Position numbers and translations under genes: made by a program. This document shows positions 37,932 to 47,800 of a DNA stretch of 64,000 nucleotides, one piece after another (within the stretch, counting starts at the first letter, position 1; each line of letters begins with the position of its first letter). The stretch spans positions 3,508,001 to 3,572,000 of the forward strand of contig NC_007760.1 of assembly GCF_000013385.1 (NCBI RefSeq), written 5' to 3'. Source of the DNA: Anaeromyxobacter dehalogenans 2CP-C. GTDB taxonomy: Bacteria; Myxococcota; Myxococcia; Myxococcales; Anaeromyxobacteraceae. Below the pieces are notes generated by a model that searched no databases, was not told the DNA's origin, and worked only from the letters and a program-made list of their open reading frames with translations.

Positions 37932-39263
37932 CTACAGGTCCCGCCCCAGCGCGCGCCCGAGGGCGAGCCGCGCCTGCGCGAGCCGCGCGCGCGCGTCGGC
38001 GAGGCCGATCTCGGCCAGGTACTCGCGGTCGTTCGCGTCGATCACGTCGAGGCTCGACGCGATGCCCGCCTCGAAGGAGCGGCGCGCGGAGGCGGCCGTC
38101 TCGCCCGCCAGCTGCGACTGCGTCTGCGCCAGCCGGAGCCGCTCGCGGGCGACGCGCAGGTCGCGGCGGCCGTCCTCCACCTCCTGCCTGACCGCGAGGC
38201 GCTGCGCCTCGGCGCCGGCGCGCGCGCCGGTGGCCTGGGCCTCCGCCTGGCGCCGCTTCCCGTACCGGAAGCCGCCGTCGTAGAGGCTCCAGGTGAGGTC
38301 GAGCGTCACGCGCCAGCCGTCCTTCTCCCCGGTGACGTAGGGCGTGTCCGCCGCGAACGCGGCGCCGGAGGCGGAGAGCTGCGGCACGAGCCGCGCCCAC
38401 GCGGAGCGGACGCCGGCCTCGGCCGCCGCGACCTGCGCGTCCTGGGCCGCGATCTCGGGCCGGTGCTCGAGCGCCTCGCCCGCCAGCGCCTCCGCCGGCA
38501 TCTCCAGCTCCGGCGCGGGCGCGGCGGCGCCGTCCGGCACCACCACCCGCACCGGCTCCTTCCGCCCGAGCAGGATCCCGAGCGCGAGCCGCGCCCGCTC
38601 GAGGTTCGCGCGCGCCGCCACGAGATCGCCCTCGCGCTTCACCTGCTCGGTGCGCGACTTCAGCACGTCGAGCGGCGCGGCGGTCCCGGCCGCCACCCGG
38701 CGCTCCGCGCTCCGCACCAGCTCGGCCGCGCTCGCGACGGCGCGCTCCGAGGCCGCCACCACCTCCTCCGCCGAGGCGGCGCCGTGCGCCGACTGCGCGA
38801 AGCCGGTGCGCAGCGTGCGCCGGGTCGCCTCCGCCCCCAGCTCCGCGGAGCGCGCCGCGTCGCGCGCGGCCGCGAGGTCGAACCAGGCGGTGGGGACGAG
38901 CAGCGGGACGCGCGCGGTGGCGGTCACGCTCAGCGACTGGTCCGGCTGGATGACGCGCTCGGGTCCGCCGGGCAGCGCCAGCGTCACGCCCTCGCTGTTC
39001 TTCAGATAGGTGCCCTGGGCCGAGAGCGTCGGCAGGAGCGCGGCCGCGGACTGCCGCACCAGCGCGCCCGCCTCGCCGGCGCGGCTGCGCGCCTGCACCA
39101 GGGTCAGGCTCTGCGCGTCCAGCTCGCGGAGCGCGGCCTCGAGCGTCAGCTCGGGGGCGGCGGCCGGCGGCTCGGGGGCGGCGTCCTGCGGGGCGACCGG
39201 CGGGGCCGCCGGGGCGGCGGCCGGCAGGGCGAGGAGGAGCGCGAGGAGGATCGACGTGTTCAC
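37932..39263 (-). CDS. TolC-family outer-membrane efflux protein
   Basis: A GTG start at 39263 with GGAGAA eight bases upstream gives 443 residues and a signal peptide (MNTSILLALLLALPAAAPA). The body has the duplicated OEP pattern of long helical hairpins and short strands, including VTLDLTWSLYDGGFRYGKRRQAEAQ and SLDVIDANDREYLAEIGLADARARLAQARLALGRALG. It forms the trimeric exit duct for the exporter genes encoded divergently from 39545. The histidine kinase gene follows it. Confidence 0.9.
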   Translation of the reverse strand: MNTSILLALLLALPAAAPAAPPVAPQDAAPEPPAAAPELTLEAALRELDAQSLTLVQARSRAGEAGALVRQSAAALLPTLSAQGTYLKNSEGVTLALPGGPERVIQPDQSLSVTATARVPLLVPTAWFDLAAARDAARSAELGAEATRRTLRTGFAQSAHGAASAEEVVAASERAVASAAELVRSAERRVAAGTAAPLDVLKSRTEQVKREGDLVAARANLERARLALGILLGRKEPVRVVVPDGAAAPAPELEMPAEALAGEALEHRPEIAAQDAQVAAAEAGVRSAWARLVPQLSASGAAFAADTPYVTGEKDGWRVTLDLTWSLYDGGFRYGKRRQAEAQATGARAGAEAQRLAVRQEVEDGRRDLRVARERLRLAQTQSQLAGETAASARRSFEAGIASSLDVIDANDREYLAEIGLADARARLAQARLALGRALGRDL

Positions 39264-39389
39264 GGTGCGTTCTCCGGCGCGGCGCGGGGGTGGCGCCGCC
39301 GGGCGCGGAGGAGAGCAAGGACGGTGCCGGCGCGGGGAATCGCCGCGCAGCGGCGCTTTCGACGCGCGGCCAGGGCGCGCGCGTTCGGA

Positions 39390-39421
39390 TTCCCTTACGC
39401 CGCGTCGGTTCTCCTACGCCG
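39390..39421. promoter_or_regulatory. Direct repeats between tolC and the exporter operon
   Basis: TTCCCTTACGCCG (39390-39402) and TTCTCCTACGCCG (39409-39421) agree in 11 of 13 positions with a 19-bp period, about two helical turns. They lie in the 281-bp divergent promoter region, so a regulator binding as a tandem dimer could control both directions. No other feature is evident in this spacer. Confidence 0.4.
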
Positions 39422-39544
39422 GAGGGCCGACGCGCGGGGCGCAACGCCGCGTCCAGGCGGCGCGCGGGCGCCCGCCGCCCGGCGGCACGCGTCTTGCGAC
39501 GGGACCGGGCGCAGCCCGCGGAATCCACCGCGGAGGGAGCAGAC

Positions 39545-40585
39545 ATGAGACGAGTCGTCGCGGTCCTGGTGGTGCTCACGCTCGTGCTGGCCAGCCTCAT
39601 CGGCTACCGCCTGTGGAGCCAGGCGCGCGCCCTGTCGGCGCCGGCGGGCGGCTCGGGCGAGATCGAGGGGACCGTGGTCGAGCTCTCCTCGCGCGTGGGC
39701 GCGCGCATCCTCGAGCTGAAGGTGCGCGAGGGCCAGCGCGTGAAGGCGGGCGACCTGCTGGTCCGCCTCGACTGCGCCGATCCCGCCGCGGCGCTCGCCG
39801 AGGCGGAGGCGCGGCTCGCCGCCGCGCGGGCGCAGGCGGCGGCCGCGATGGCGCAGGTGAAGGCGTCCGAGCGCGCGCGGGTGGCGGCCGGCGCGACGCA
39901 GGAGGCGGCGAAGGCGCAGGCGGCCGCGCTGGCGGCGCAGGCCGAGGCCGCCGAGCGGCAGGCGCGGCGGCTCACGAACCTGCCCGAGGACGTGGCCGCG
40001 TCGAGCATCGACCTCACCCAGGCGAGCGCGGCGCAGCTCTCGCAGCAGACGCTCGCCGCGAGGGCGCAGGCCACCGCCAGCGCCGAGCAGGCGCGCGCCG
40101 CGGCGGTCAACACCACCGCCACCGCGTCGCAGGCGCAGGCCGCGCTGGCGCAGGTGCGGGCGGCGGAGGCGTCGGTGGAGCGCGCCCGGATCCTCGCGGG
40201 GGAGTGCGAGCTCCGCGCGCCGCGCGACGCCGAGGTGCAGACGCTGCCGCACGAGGCCGGCGAGCTGGTGCCGCCGGGCGCGGTGCTGGCGCGCCTCGTG
40301 GACCTCTCGGAGGTGACCGCCACCTTCTACCTGCCCAACGCCGAGATCGGCGCGGTGAAGCCGGGGCAGAAGGCCGAGGTGGCGGCGGACGCGTGGCCGG
40401 GCGAGCGGTTCCAGGCGACGGTGCGCACGGTCTCGCTGGAGGCCGAGTTCACCCCGAGGAACATCCAGACCCGCACCGACCGCGACCGGCTGGTCTACCC
40501 GGTGGAGGTGGTGGTGGTGAACCGGGACGCGAAGCTCCGGGCCGGCATGCCGGTGCAGGTGACGCTGCCCGGGACGGGGCGCTGA
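39545..40585 (+). CDS. HlyD-family periplasmic adaptor (YbhG-like)
   Basis: GGAGGGAG precedes the ATG. One N-terminal membrane anchor (residues 5-25) is followed by a split biotinyl-lipoyl domain (GTVVELSSRVGARILELKVREGQRVKAGDLLVRLD region), a long Ala-rich helical hairpin (about residues 80-220), and the closing lipoyl and beta-barrel parts (LRAPRDAEVQTLPHEAGELVPPG). The 346-residue layout equals YbhG/YhiI-type adaptors. It bridges the inner-membrane ABC transporter encoded downstream to the TolC-like protein encoded upstream. Confidence 0.92.
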   Translation: MRRVVAVLVVLTLVLASLIGYRLWSQARALSAPAGGSGEIEGTVVELSSRVGARILELKVREGQRVKAGDLLVRLDCADPAAALAEAEARLAAARAQAAAAMAQVKASERARVAAGATQEAAKAQAAALAAQAEAAERQARRLTNLPEDVAASSIDLTQASAAQLSQQTLAARAQATASAEQARAAAVNTTATASQAQAALAQVRAAEASVERARILAGECELRAPRDAEVQTLPHEAGELVPPGAVLARLVDLSEVTATFYLPNAEIGAVKPGQKAEVAADAWPGERFQATVRTVSLEAEFTPRNIQTRTDRDRLVYPVEVVVVNRDAKLRAGMPVQVTLPGTGR

Positions 40586-40595
40586 GGCGCGCGCC

Positions 40596-41528
40596 ATGAC
40601 GCACGAGCCCACCCCCTCCCCCGGCGCCGGCCCCGCGGTGGTCGCGCGCGGGATGGTCCGGCGCTTCGGCGCCACCGTCGCGCTCGACGGCCTGTCCTTC
40701 GAGCTCGCGCGCGGCGAGCTGCTGGGCCTGGTCGGCCCCGACGGCGCCGGCAAGACCACCGCCATCCGCGCGCTGGCCGGCCTGCTCGCGCTGGACGGCG
40801 GCGAGGCGCGGGTGCTGGGCGCGGACCCGCTCTCCGGCGCGAACCGCGAGCGGCTCGGGCTCATGCCGCAGCAGTACTCGCTCTACCGCGACCTCACCGT
40901 GGAGGAGAACCTGCACTTCTTCGCGCGGCTGTACGTGCTGCCGCGCGCGGTCTACCGCGAGCGCAAGGAGCGGCTCCTCGCCATCACCCGCCTCGACCGG
41001 TTCACCGACCGCCGCGCCGACGCGCTCTCCGGCGGCATGTACAAGAAGCTCGCGCTCGCCTGCGCGCTGCTGCACGAGCCCGAGGTGCTGCTCCTCGACG
41101 AGCCGACCAACGGCGTGGACCCGGTCTCGCGCCGCGAGCTGTGGGCGCTGCTCCACGAGTTCGTGCACGGCGGCATGACGGTGCTCGTGTCCACCCCGTA
41201 CATGGACGAGGCGGAGCGCTGCAGCCGTGTGGCGCTGGTGCACCGGGGGCGGGCCCTGCTCGACGGCGAGCCGGGCGCGCTCATCGACGAGTTCGAGGAC
41301 GAGGCCTACGAGGTCCACGGCGGGAACCGTGAGCGGCTCGACGCGGCGCTGGCGGCCCACCCGGCCGTGCTGGCGGCCTCGCCCGCCGGGGCGCGGCTCA
41401 AGGTGGTGGTCGCCCGCGGCGCGCGCGACGAGGTGGCGCGGGCCATCGCGCCGCTCGGCGGCGAGCTGGAGCCGACCCACCCCGACTTCGAGGACCTGTT
41501 CCTGGCCCGCATCCGGGAGGCGGCGTGA
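40596..41528 (+). CDS. ABC exporter ATPase 1 (equivalent to YbhF N-terminal half)
   Basis: The 310-residue ATP-binding protein has Walker A VGPDGAGKTT, signature LSGGMYKK, Walker B VLLLDEPTNGVD, and a C-terminal extension. The switch position normally occupied by His reads STPYMDEAE, with Pro instead; the N-terminal half of E. coli YbhF reads STSYLDEAE at the same place. GPDGAGKT is likewise shared with YbhF. It pairs with the next gene to form the asymmetric ATPase dimer of an ABC-2 exporter. It overlaps the next gene by GTGA. Confidence 0.93.
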   Translation: MTHEPTPSPGAGPAVVARGMVRRFGATVALDGLSFELARGELLGLVGPDGAGKTTAIRALAGLLALDGGEARVLGADPLSGANRERLGLMPQQYSLYRDLTVEENLHFFARLYVLPRAVYRERKERLLAITRLDRFTDRRADALSGGMYKKLALACALLHEPEVLLLDEPTNGVDPVSRRELWALLHEFVHGGMTVLVSTPYMDEAERCSRVALVHRGRALLDGEPGALIDEFEDEAYEVHGGNRERLDAALAAHPAVLAASPAGARLKVVVARGARDEVARAIAPLGGELEPTHPDFEDLFLARIREAA

Positions 41529-42493
41529 TCCCGGCCGCGAGCGCCGCCGCGCCGGCGATCGAGGCGCGCGAGCTGACGCGCCGCTTCGGCGCGTTCCTGG
41601 CGGTGGACCGCGTCAGCTTCGAGGTCGAGCGCGGCGAGATCTTCGGCTACCTGGGCGCGAACGGCGCGGGGAAGTCCACCACCATCCGCATGCTCACCGG
41701 GCTGCTCGCGCCCAGCTCCGGCACCGGCCGCGTGGCCGGCCACGACCTCGCCGCCGATCCCGAGGGCGTGAAGGCCTCCATCGGCTACATGTCGCAGAAG
41801 TTCTCGCTCTACCTCGACCTGCCGGTGCGCGAGAACCTGATCTTCTTCGGCGGCGCGTACGGGCTCTGGGGCAAGGCGCTGGAGCGGCGCGCCGACGAGG
41901 TGCTGGCGCTCGCCGACCTGCGCGACGCGGGCGACGTCATCACCGGCGACCTGCCCGGCGGGGTCCGCCAGCGGCTCGCGCTCGCCAGCGCCATCCTGCA
42001 GCGGCCCCAGGTCGTGTTCCTCGACGAGCCCACCGCCGGGGTGGACCCGGTCGCCCGCCGCACGTTCTGGCGCGTCATCCGCGACCTGGCGCGCGAGGGG
42101 ACCACCGTGTTCGTCACCACGCACTACCTCGACGAGGCCGAGTACTGCCGGCGCATCGGCCTGATGGTGGACGGCAAGCTGGTGGCGCTCGACACGCCGG
42201 CGGGCCTCAAGGCGACCTGGGTGCCGGAGCGGCTGCTCGTGGCGCGCGGCCGGGACCTGGCGCGCGCGGTCGAGCGGGCGCGGAGCCTCCCGGGCGTGAG
42301 GAACGTGATGCGCTTCGGCGCGGCGCTGCACCTGCGGGTCGAGCCGGGGGCGCTGTCCGACGCGGACGCGGCGGCCGCGCTGCGGGCCGGGGGCGCCTCG
42401 GACGTGGTGGTCGAGGCCGCCGAGCCGAGCCTGGAGGACGTGTTCCTGGCGGTGGTCGGCGCCGGCGGCCGCGGCGAGGAGGGCTCGCCGTGA
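41525..42493 (+). CDS. ABC exporter ATPase 2 (equivalent to YbhF C-terminal half)
   Basis: The GTG start overlaps the stop of ATPase 1. The product has Walker A LGANGAGKST, a degenerate signature LPGGVRQRLALA (YbhF has LPLGFKQR), Walker B VVFLDEPTAGVD, and an intact switch His in TTHYLDEAEYC. Together with the preceding gene it corresponds to YbhF split into two genes. It is followed by two ABC-2 permease genes with GTGA overlaps. The exported substrate is unknown; related systems export drugs, lipids or cationic dyes. Confidence 0.93.
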   Translation: MIPAASAAAPAIEARELTRRFGAFLAVDRVSFEVERGEIFGYLGANGAGKSTTIRMLTGLLAPSSGTGRVAGHDLAADPEGVKASIGYMSQKFSLYLDLPVRENLIFFGGAYGLWGKALERRADEVLALADLRDAGDVITGDLPGGVRQRLALASAILQRPQVVFLDEPTAGVDPVARRTFWRVIRDLAREGTTVFVTTHYLDEAEYCRRIGLMVDGKLVALDTPAGLKATWVPERLLVARGRDLARAVERARSLPGVRNVMRFGAALHLRVEPGALSDADAAAALRAGGASDVVVEAAEPSLEDVFLAVVGAGGRGEEGSP

Positions 42494-43632
42494 CCGGGGC
42501 GCAGGAGCGGGTGCGCCGCTCGCTGGTGCGCATCGGCGCCATGGCGCAGAAGGAGACCATCCACGTCCTGCGCGACCCGCGCACGCTGTACCTGGCGCTG
42601 GTCATGCCGGTGGTGATGCTGTTCCTGTTCGGCTACGGGGTGACCACCGACCTGGAGCGGATCCCGCTCGCGGTCGCCGACGCCGACCGGAGCGAGGCCT
42701 CCCGCGCGCTGGTCCGCACGCTCACCGAGGGCGGCGAGCTGGCGCTGGCGGGCGAGGTCGCGCCGGCCGACGCGGACCGGCTGTTCCGCCGGGGCGCGGC
42801 GGCCGCGGTGCTTGTGATCCCGGAGGACTACGAGGAGCGGCTGGCGCGCCGCGAGCGGGTGGAGCTCCAGCTCCTGGCCGACGCCTCCGACGTCAGCTCG
42901 GCGAACCAGCTCCTCTCCAAGGCCGACGCGCTGGTGCGCGCCGAGTCGCGGCGCCTCTCCGCCGCGGCCGCGACCGTCGCGGCGCCGCCGCTGTCGGTGA
43001 AGGTCCGGACGCTCTACAACCCCGCCGCGCGCTCGGCGCTGTTCCTGGTGCCCGGGCTCGCCGCCTACATCCTGGCCATCACCGCCATCCTGCTCACCAC
43101 GCTCACCGTGGCCGGCGAGTGGGAGCGCGGCTCGATGGAGCAGCTCTTCGCCTCGCCGGTGGGCCGGCTGGAGATCGTGCTCGGGAAGCTCCTGCCCTAC
43201 CTGGTGCTGGCGATGCTCGAGCTGCTGCTCGTGATCGCGTTCGGGGCGGCCGTGTTCGACGTGCCGGTGATGGGCAGGCCGCCGCTCCTCGTCGCCATGG
43301 GGTTCTTCTTCGTGGTGGGCATGCTCGGGCAGGGGCTGCTCGTGTCGGTGCTCACCAAGAACCAGCTCCTCGCCACGCAGGTGGGGCTCATCTCCGCGCT
43401 GCTCCCCTCGCTGCTGCTCTCCGGCATGGTGTTCCCCATCGAGAACATGCCGGTGGCGCTGCAGCTCCTCTCCCGCGTGATCCCGGCCCGCTACATGGTG
43501 CACGCGCTCCGGGAGATCCTGCTGAAGGGGAACGGCCTCGACGTGCTCTGGCCCGACCTGCTCGCGGTGGTGGCGTTCGCGCTCCTGGTGATCGCGCTCT
43601 CCACCGCGCGCTTCAAGCGGAGGCTCGCGTGA
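42490..43632 (+). CDS. ABC-2 exporter permease 1 (YbhS-like)
   Basis: The GTG at 42490 overlaps the upstream stop. The 380-residue product has one membrane segment near residues 30-50, a large extracytoplasmic domain (about 50-190) and five further membrane segments, with EWERGSMEQLFASPVGRLEIVLGKLLPY as the ABC-2 signature and LLLSGMVFPIENMP near the C-terminus. It forms half of the membrane channel. Confidence 0.92.
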   Translation: MTGAQERVRRSLVRIGAMAQKETIHVLRDPRTLYLALVMPVVMLFLFGYGVTTDLERIPLAVADADRSEASRALVRTLTEGGELALAGEVAPADADRLFRRGAAAAVLVIPEDYEERLARRERVELQLLADASDVSSANQLLSKADALVRAESRRLSAAAATVAAPPLSVKVRTLYNPAARSALFLVPGLAAYILAITAILLTTLTVAGEWERGSMEQLFASPVGRLEIVLGKLLPYLVLAMLELLLVIAFGAAVFDVPVMGRPPLLVAMGFFFVVGMLGQGLLVSVLTKNQLLATQVGLISALLPSLLLSGMVFPIENMPVALQLLSRVIPARYMVHALREILLKGNGLDVLWPDLLAVVAFALLVIALSTARFKRRLA

Positions 43633-44780
43633 CCGCACATCGACCCCGGCCCTCGGCCCGCGTGCAGTTCCTGGCGGTGTTCCGCAAGGAGGTCCGCCAG
43701 ACCGCGCGCGACAAGCGCATGATGGCGGTGCTGGTGGTCGCGCCGCTGCTGCAGACGGTGGTCTTCGGGTTCGCGGCGAACTTCGACGTGGACCGGGTCC
43801 GCACCGTGGTGCTCGACCGCGACCGCACCGACGTCTCGCGCGAGCACGCGCGGCGGCTGCTCGCCGACGGCACCCTGCTCCGGGCCGGCGACACCGCCTC
43901 GGCGGTCGAGGCCGAGCAGCGGGTGCACCGCGGCGAGGCCGCCGCGGCGGTGATGTTCCCGGAGCGGCTCGCCGCCGATCTCGCCGCCGGCCGCCCGGCC
44001 GAGGTGCAGGTGCTCATCGACGGCGCCGACCCGAACCGCTCCACGGTCGCCGCCGACGCGGTGGCGCGCTACTTCGCCGGCGAGGGGGAGCGCCTGGCCC
44101 GGGACGCGAGCGCGGCGCGGGGCGCCACGCTGCCCGGCCAGCTCGCGCTCGTGCCGAGGCTCTTCTACAACCCTGGGCTCGACTCCCCTCCCTACATGGT
44201 CCCGGGCATCGCCGCGCTGCTCCTGGTGGTGGTGACGACCATCGTGAGCGCGATGGGCCTCGCGCGCGAGCGGGAGATGGGCACGCTGGAGCAGGTGCTG
44301 GTCACGCCCATCCGCCCGGCGGTGCTGCTCGCCGGCAAGATCGCGCCGTACGTGATCATCGGCTTCGTGAACCTGGCGATGCTGGTGGGGGCCGCCAGCC
44401 TGATCTTCGGGGTGCCCATCCGCGGCCCGCTCCCGGTCCTGGCGCTCGGCACCCTGCTCTACCTGCTCACCACGCTCGGGGTCGGCCTGTTCATCTCGAC
44501 CATCTCGAAGAACCAGCAGCAGTCGTTCCTGGGCGGCTTCCTGTTCCTGGTCCCGGCGCTGCTGCTCTCCGGCGTCATGACCCCGGTCGCCGCGATGCCC
44601 GGCTGGCTCCGGGCCATCACCTTCGTGAACCCGGTGCGCCACTTCGCCACCGTGATGCGCGGCTCCCTGCTGAGGGGCGCGGGCCTGGTGGACCTGGCGG
44701 TCCCCCTCACCGCGCTGGCGGTGATCGGCTCGGCCATCTTCGTCCTCTCGGCGCTCCGCTTCCGCAAGACGCTCGCGTGA
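43629..44780 (+). CDS. ABC-2 exporter permease 2 (YbhR-like)
   Basis: The GTG overlaps the upstream stop. The 383-residue permease has the same topology as its neighbour. The signature reads [29 protein letters not shown], followed by [15 protein letters not shown] and FVNPVRHF. It completes a heterodimeric ABC-2 exporter with permease 1. It is the last gene of the operon; the acetate kinase frame starts 73 bp later with its own ribosome-binding site. Confidence 0.92.
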   Translation: MTAHRPRPSARVQFLAVFRKEVRQTARDKRMMAVLVVAPLLQTVVFGFAANFDVDRVRTVVLDRDRTDVSREHARRLLADGTLLRAGDTASAVEAEQRVHRGEAAAAVMFPERLAADLAAGRPAEVQVLIDGADPNRSTVAADAVARYFAGEGERLARDASAARGATLPGQLALVPRLFYNPGLDSPPYMVPGIAALLLVVVTTIVSAMGLAREREMGTLEQVLVTPIRPAVLLAGKIAPYVIIGFVNLAMLVGAASLIFGVPIRGPLPVLALGTLLYLLTTLGVGLFISTISKNQQQSFLGGFLFLVPALLLSGVMTPVAAMPGWLRAITFVNPVRHFATVMRGSLLRGAGLVDLAVPLTALAVIGSAIFVLSALRFRKTLA

Positions 44781-44853
44781 GCACGGGCCCGGCCCGGGGA
44801 CCGCGCGGGGTGCGACCCGACTTCCGCTGACCGCGCCGGCGGCGGGGAGCAGT

Positions 44854-47800
44854 ATGTGGGGCGCTGCCATGTCCGAGCGGATCCTCGTCCTCAACGCAGG
44901 GTCGTCCTCGATCAAGTTCTCGCTCTTCGCCGGGCGGGGGGACGGCGCGCTCGCCGCCGAGCTGCGGGGCAAGGTCGAGCGGCTGGGCGGCGACGGCGAG
45001 CCGCACCTGGTGGCGCACGGGCCGGACGGCGAGCTGGCCGCCGAGCGCACCTGGCCCGCGAGCGCCTACGTGGACCACGGGGCGGCCCTGCGGGCCGTGC
45101 TGGAGCTCGTGGACGGCACGCTCGGCGGGCGCGGCCTCGCGGGCGTGGGCCATCGCGTCGTGCACGGCGGGACCGTGTTCGACGGCCCGGCGCTGGTGAC
45201 CGACGAGGTGCTCGCGCGGCTCCAGACCTTCGTCCCGCTCGCGCCGCTCCACCAGCCGCACAACCTCTCTCCGATCCGGGCCCTGCGCGAGCTGCTGCCG
45301 GACGTGCCGCAGGTGGCCTGCTTCGACACGTCGTTCCACCGCACCGCGCCCCCGCTCTTCGAGCGGTTCGCGATCCCGGAGGAGCTGCACGAGGCCGGCC
45401 TGCGCCGGTACGGCTTCCACGGGCTCTCCTACCAGCACGTGGCCGAGGCGCTCCCCGCGCTCGACCCGGCGGCCGCGGCCGGGCGCACCGTGGCGCTGCA
45501 CCTCGGGAACGGCGCGAGCCTGTGCGCGCTGCAGGCGGGGCGCAGCCTCGGCGCCACCATGGGCTTCAGCGTGCTGGACGGCCTGGTGATGGGCACGCGC
45601 TGCGGCTCGATCGACCCCGGCGCGCTGCTGTGGCTCTCCGCCGAGCGCGGGATGCGCGCGAAGGAGATCGAGGGGCTGCTCTACGACCGCTCCGGCCTGC
45701 TGGGCGTGTCCGGCCTCTCGTCCGACATGCGCACGCTGCTCGCCTCGGCGGACCCGCGCGCCCGCCTGGCGGTGGACCTGTTCGTGCACCGGATCCGCCG
45801 CGAGCTCGGCGCCGCCGCGGCCGCGCTGGGCGGCCTGGACGCGCTCGTGTTCACCGGCGGCATCGGCGAGAACGCCCCGGAGATCCGCGCCCGCGTTTGC
45901 CGCGACGCGGCCTGGGCGGGCGTGGAGCTCGACCCGGACGCGAACGCGGCCGGCGGCCCGCGCGTCTCCGCCGCCGGCAGCCGCGCCTCGGCCTGGGTGG
46001 TCCGGGCCGACGAGGAGCTGACCATCGCGCGCCAGGCCCGGGCGCTGCTCGATCGCGCGCCGCCGCGCGCCAGGGAGGGTAGCCACGTGACCTCGAACCC
46101 CGCCGCCTCGCCGGGCGCCGCCGCGCTGTCCGCGTACGGCCCCGCCCGCGCCACCGTCACCGAGCGGCCGCTCGCGCCCGAGGAGGTCCGGCGCATCGAC
46201 GCGTTCTGGCGCGCCTGCAACTACCTCGCGGCAGGCATGATCTACCTGCGCGACAACCCGCTGCTCCGCGAGCCGCTGCGCCCCGAGCACGTGAAGAACC
46301 GGCTGCTCGGCCACTGGGGCGCGAGCCCGGCGCTGTCGTTCGCGTACGCGCACCTGAACCGGCTGATCCGGCTGCGCGGCACCGAGGTGCTGTTCATGGC
46401 CGGGCCGGGCCACGGCGCGCCCGGCGTCCTCGGCCCCGTCTACCTCGAGGGCACGTACTCCGAGGTCTACCCCGACCGCAGCCTGGACGAGGAGGGGCTG
46501 CGCCGGTTCTTCCGCCAGTTCTCCTTCCCCGGCGGCGTCGGGAGCCACTGCACGCCCGAGACGCCGGGCTCCATCCACGAGGGCGGCGAGCTGGGCTACG
46601 TGCTCTCGCACGCCTGCGGCGCCGCGTTCGACAACCCGGACCTCGTCGTCGCCGCGGTGGTCGGCGACGGCGAGGCGGAGACCGGGCCGCTCGCGACGTC
46701 CTGGCACGTGAGCAAGTTCCTGAACCCGATCCGCGACGGCGCGGTGCTGCCGATCCTGTCGCTCAACGGCTACAAGATCGACAACCCCACCCTGCTCGCC
46801 CGCATCGGCCACGACGAGCTGGAGGCGCTGCTGCGCGGCGCCGGCTGGACCCCGTTCTTCGTGGAGGGCTCCGAGCCGGAGTCGATGCACCAGGCCATGG
46901 CCGCCACGCTCGACCGGTGCGTCGAGCTGATCCGGGGCGCGCAGCTCGAGGCCCGGCGCACCGGGGTCGCCGCCCGCCCCCGCTGGCCCGCCATCGTGCT
47001 CCGCACGCCGAAGGGCTGGACCGCGCCGGCGGAGCTGGACGGCCACCGGCTGGAGGGCTCGTGGCGCGCGCACCAGGTCCCCATCCCGCGCGTGAAGGAC
47101 GACCCGGCGCGCCTGGCGCTGCTGGAGCGCTGGATGCGCAGCTACCAGCCCGAGGAGCTGTTCGACGCGTCCGGCGCGCCCGTGCCGCTGGTGCGGGAGG
47201 CCGCGCCCCGCGGCGAGCGCCGCATGGGCGCGAGCCCGCACGCGAACGGCGGGGTGCTGAAGAAGGCGCTCCTCCTCCCCGACTTCCGCGACTACGCGGC
47301 GCCGGTGCCGGCGCCGGGCGAGTCCCGCGCGGAGAACACGCGCCCGCTGGGCACGTTCCTGCGCGACGTGATGCGGCAGAACCCCACCCGCTTCCGGCTG
47401 TTCGGGCCGGACGAGACCAGCTCCAACCGGCTCGACGCGGTGTACGAGGCCTCGCGGAAGCTGTGGCTCGCCGAGCGGTTCCCCGAGGACGAGGACGGCG
47501 GGCGGCTCGCGCCGGACGGGCGCGTGGTCGAGATGCTGTCGGAGCACACGCTGGAGGGGATGCTGGAGGGCTACCTGCTCACCGGCCGCCACGGCCTGCT
47601 CTCCACCTACGAGGCGTTCGTCCACATCATCGACTCGATGTTCAACCAGCACGCGAAGTGGCTCTCCATCTGCAACCAGCTCTCCTGGCGCGAGGAGATC
47701 GCCTCCCTCAACCTGCTCGTGACCTCGACCGTGTGGCGGCAGGACCACAACGGCTTCACCCACCAGGACCCGGGCTTCCTCGACGTGGTGGTGAACAAGA

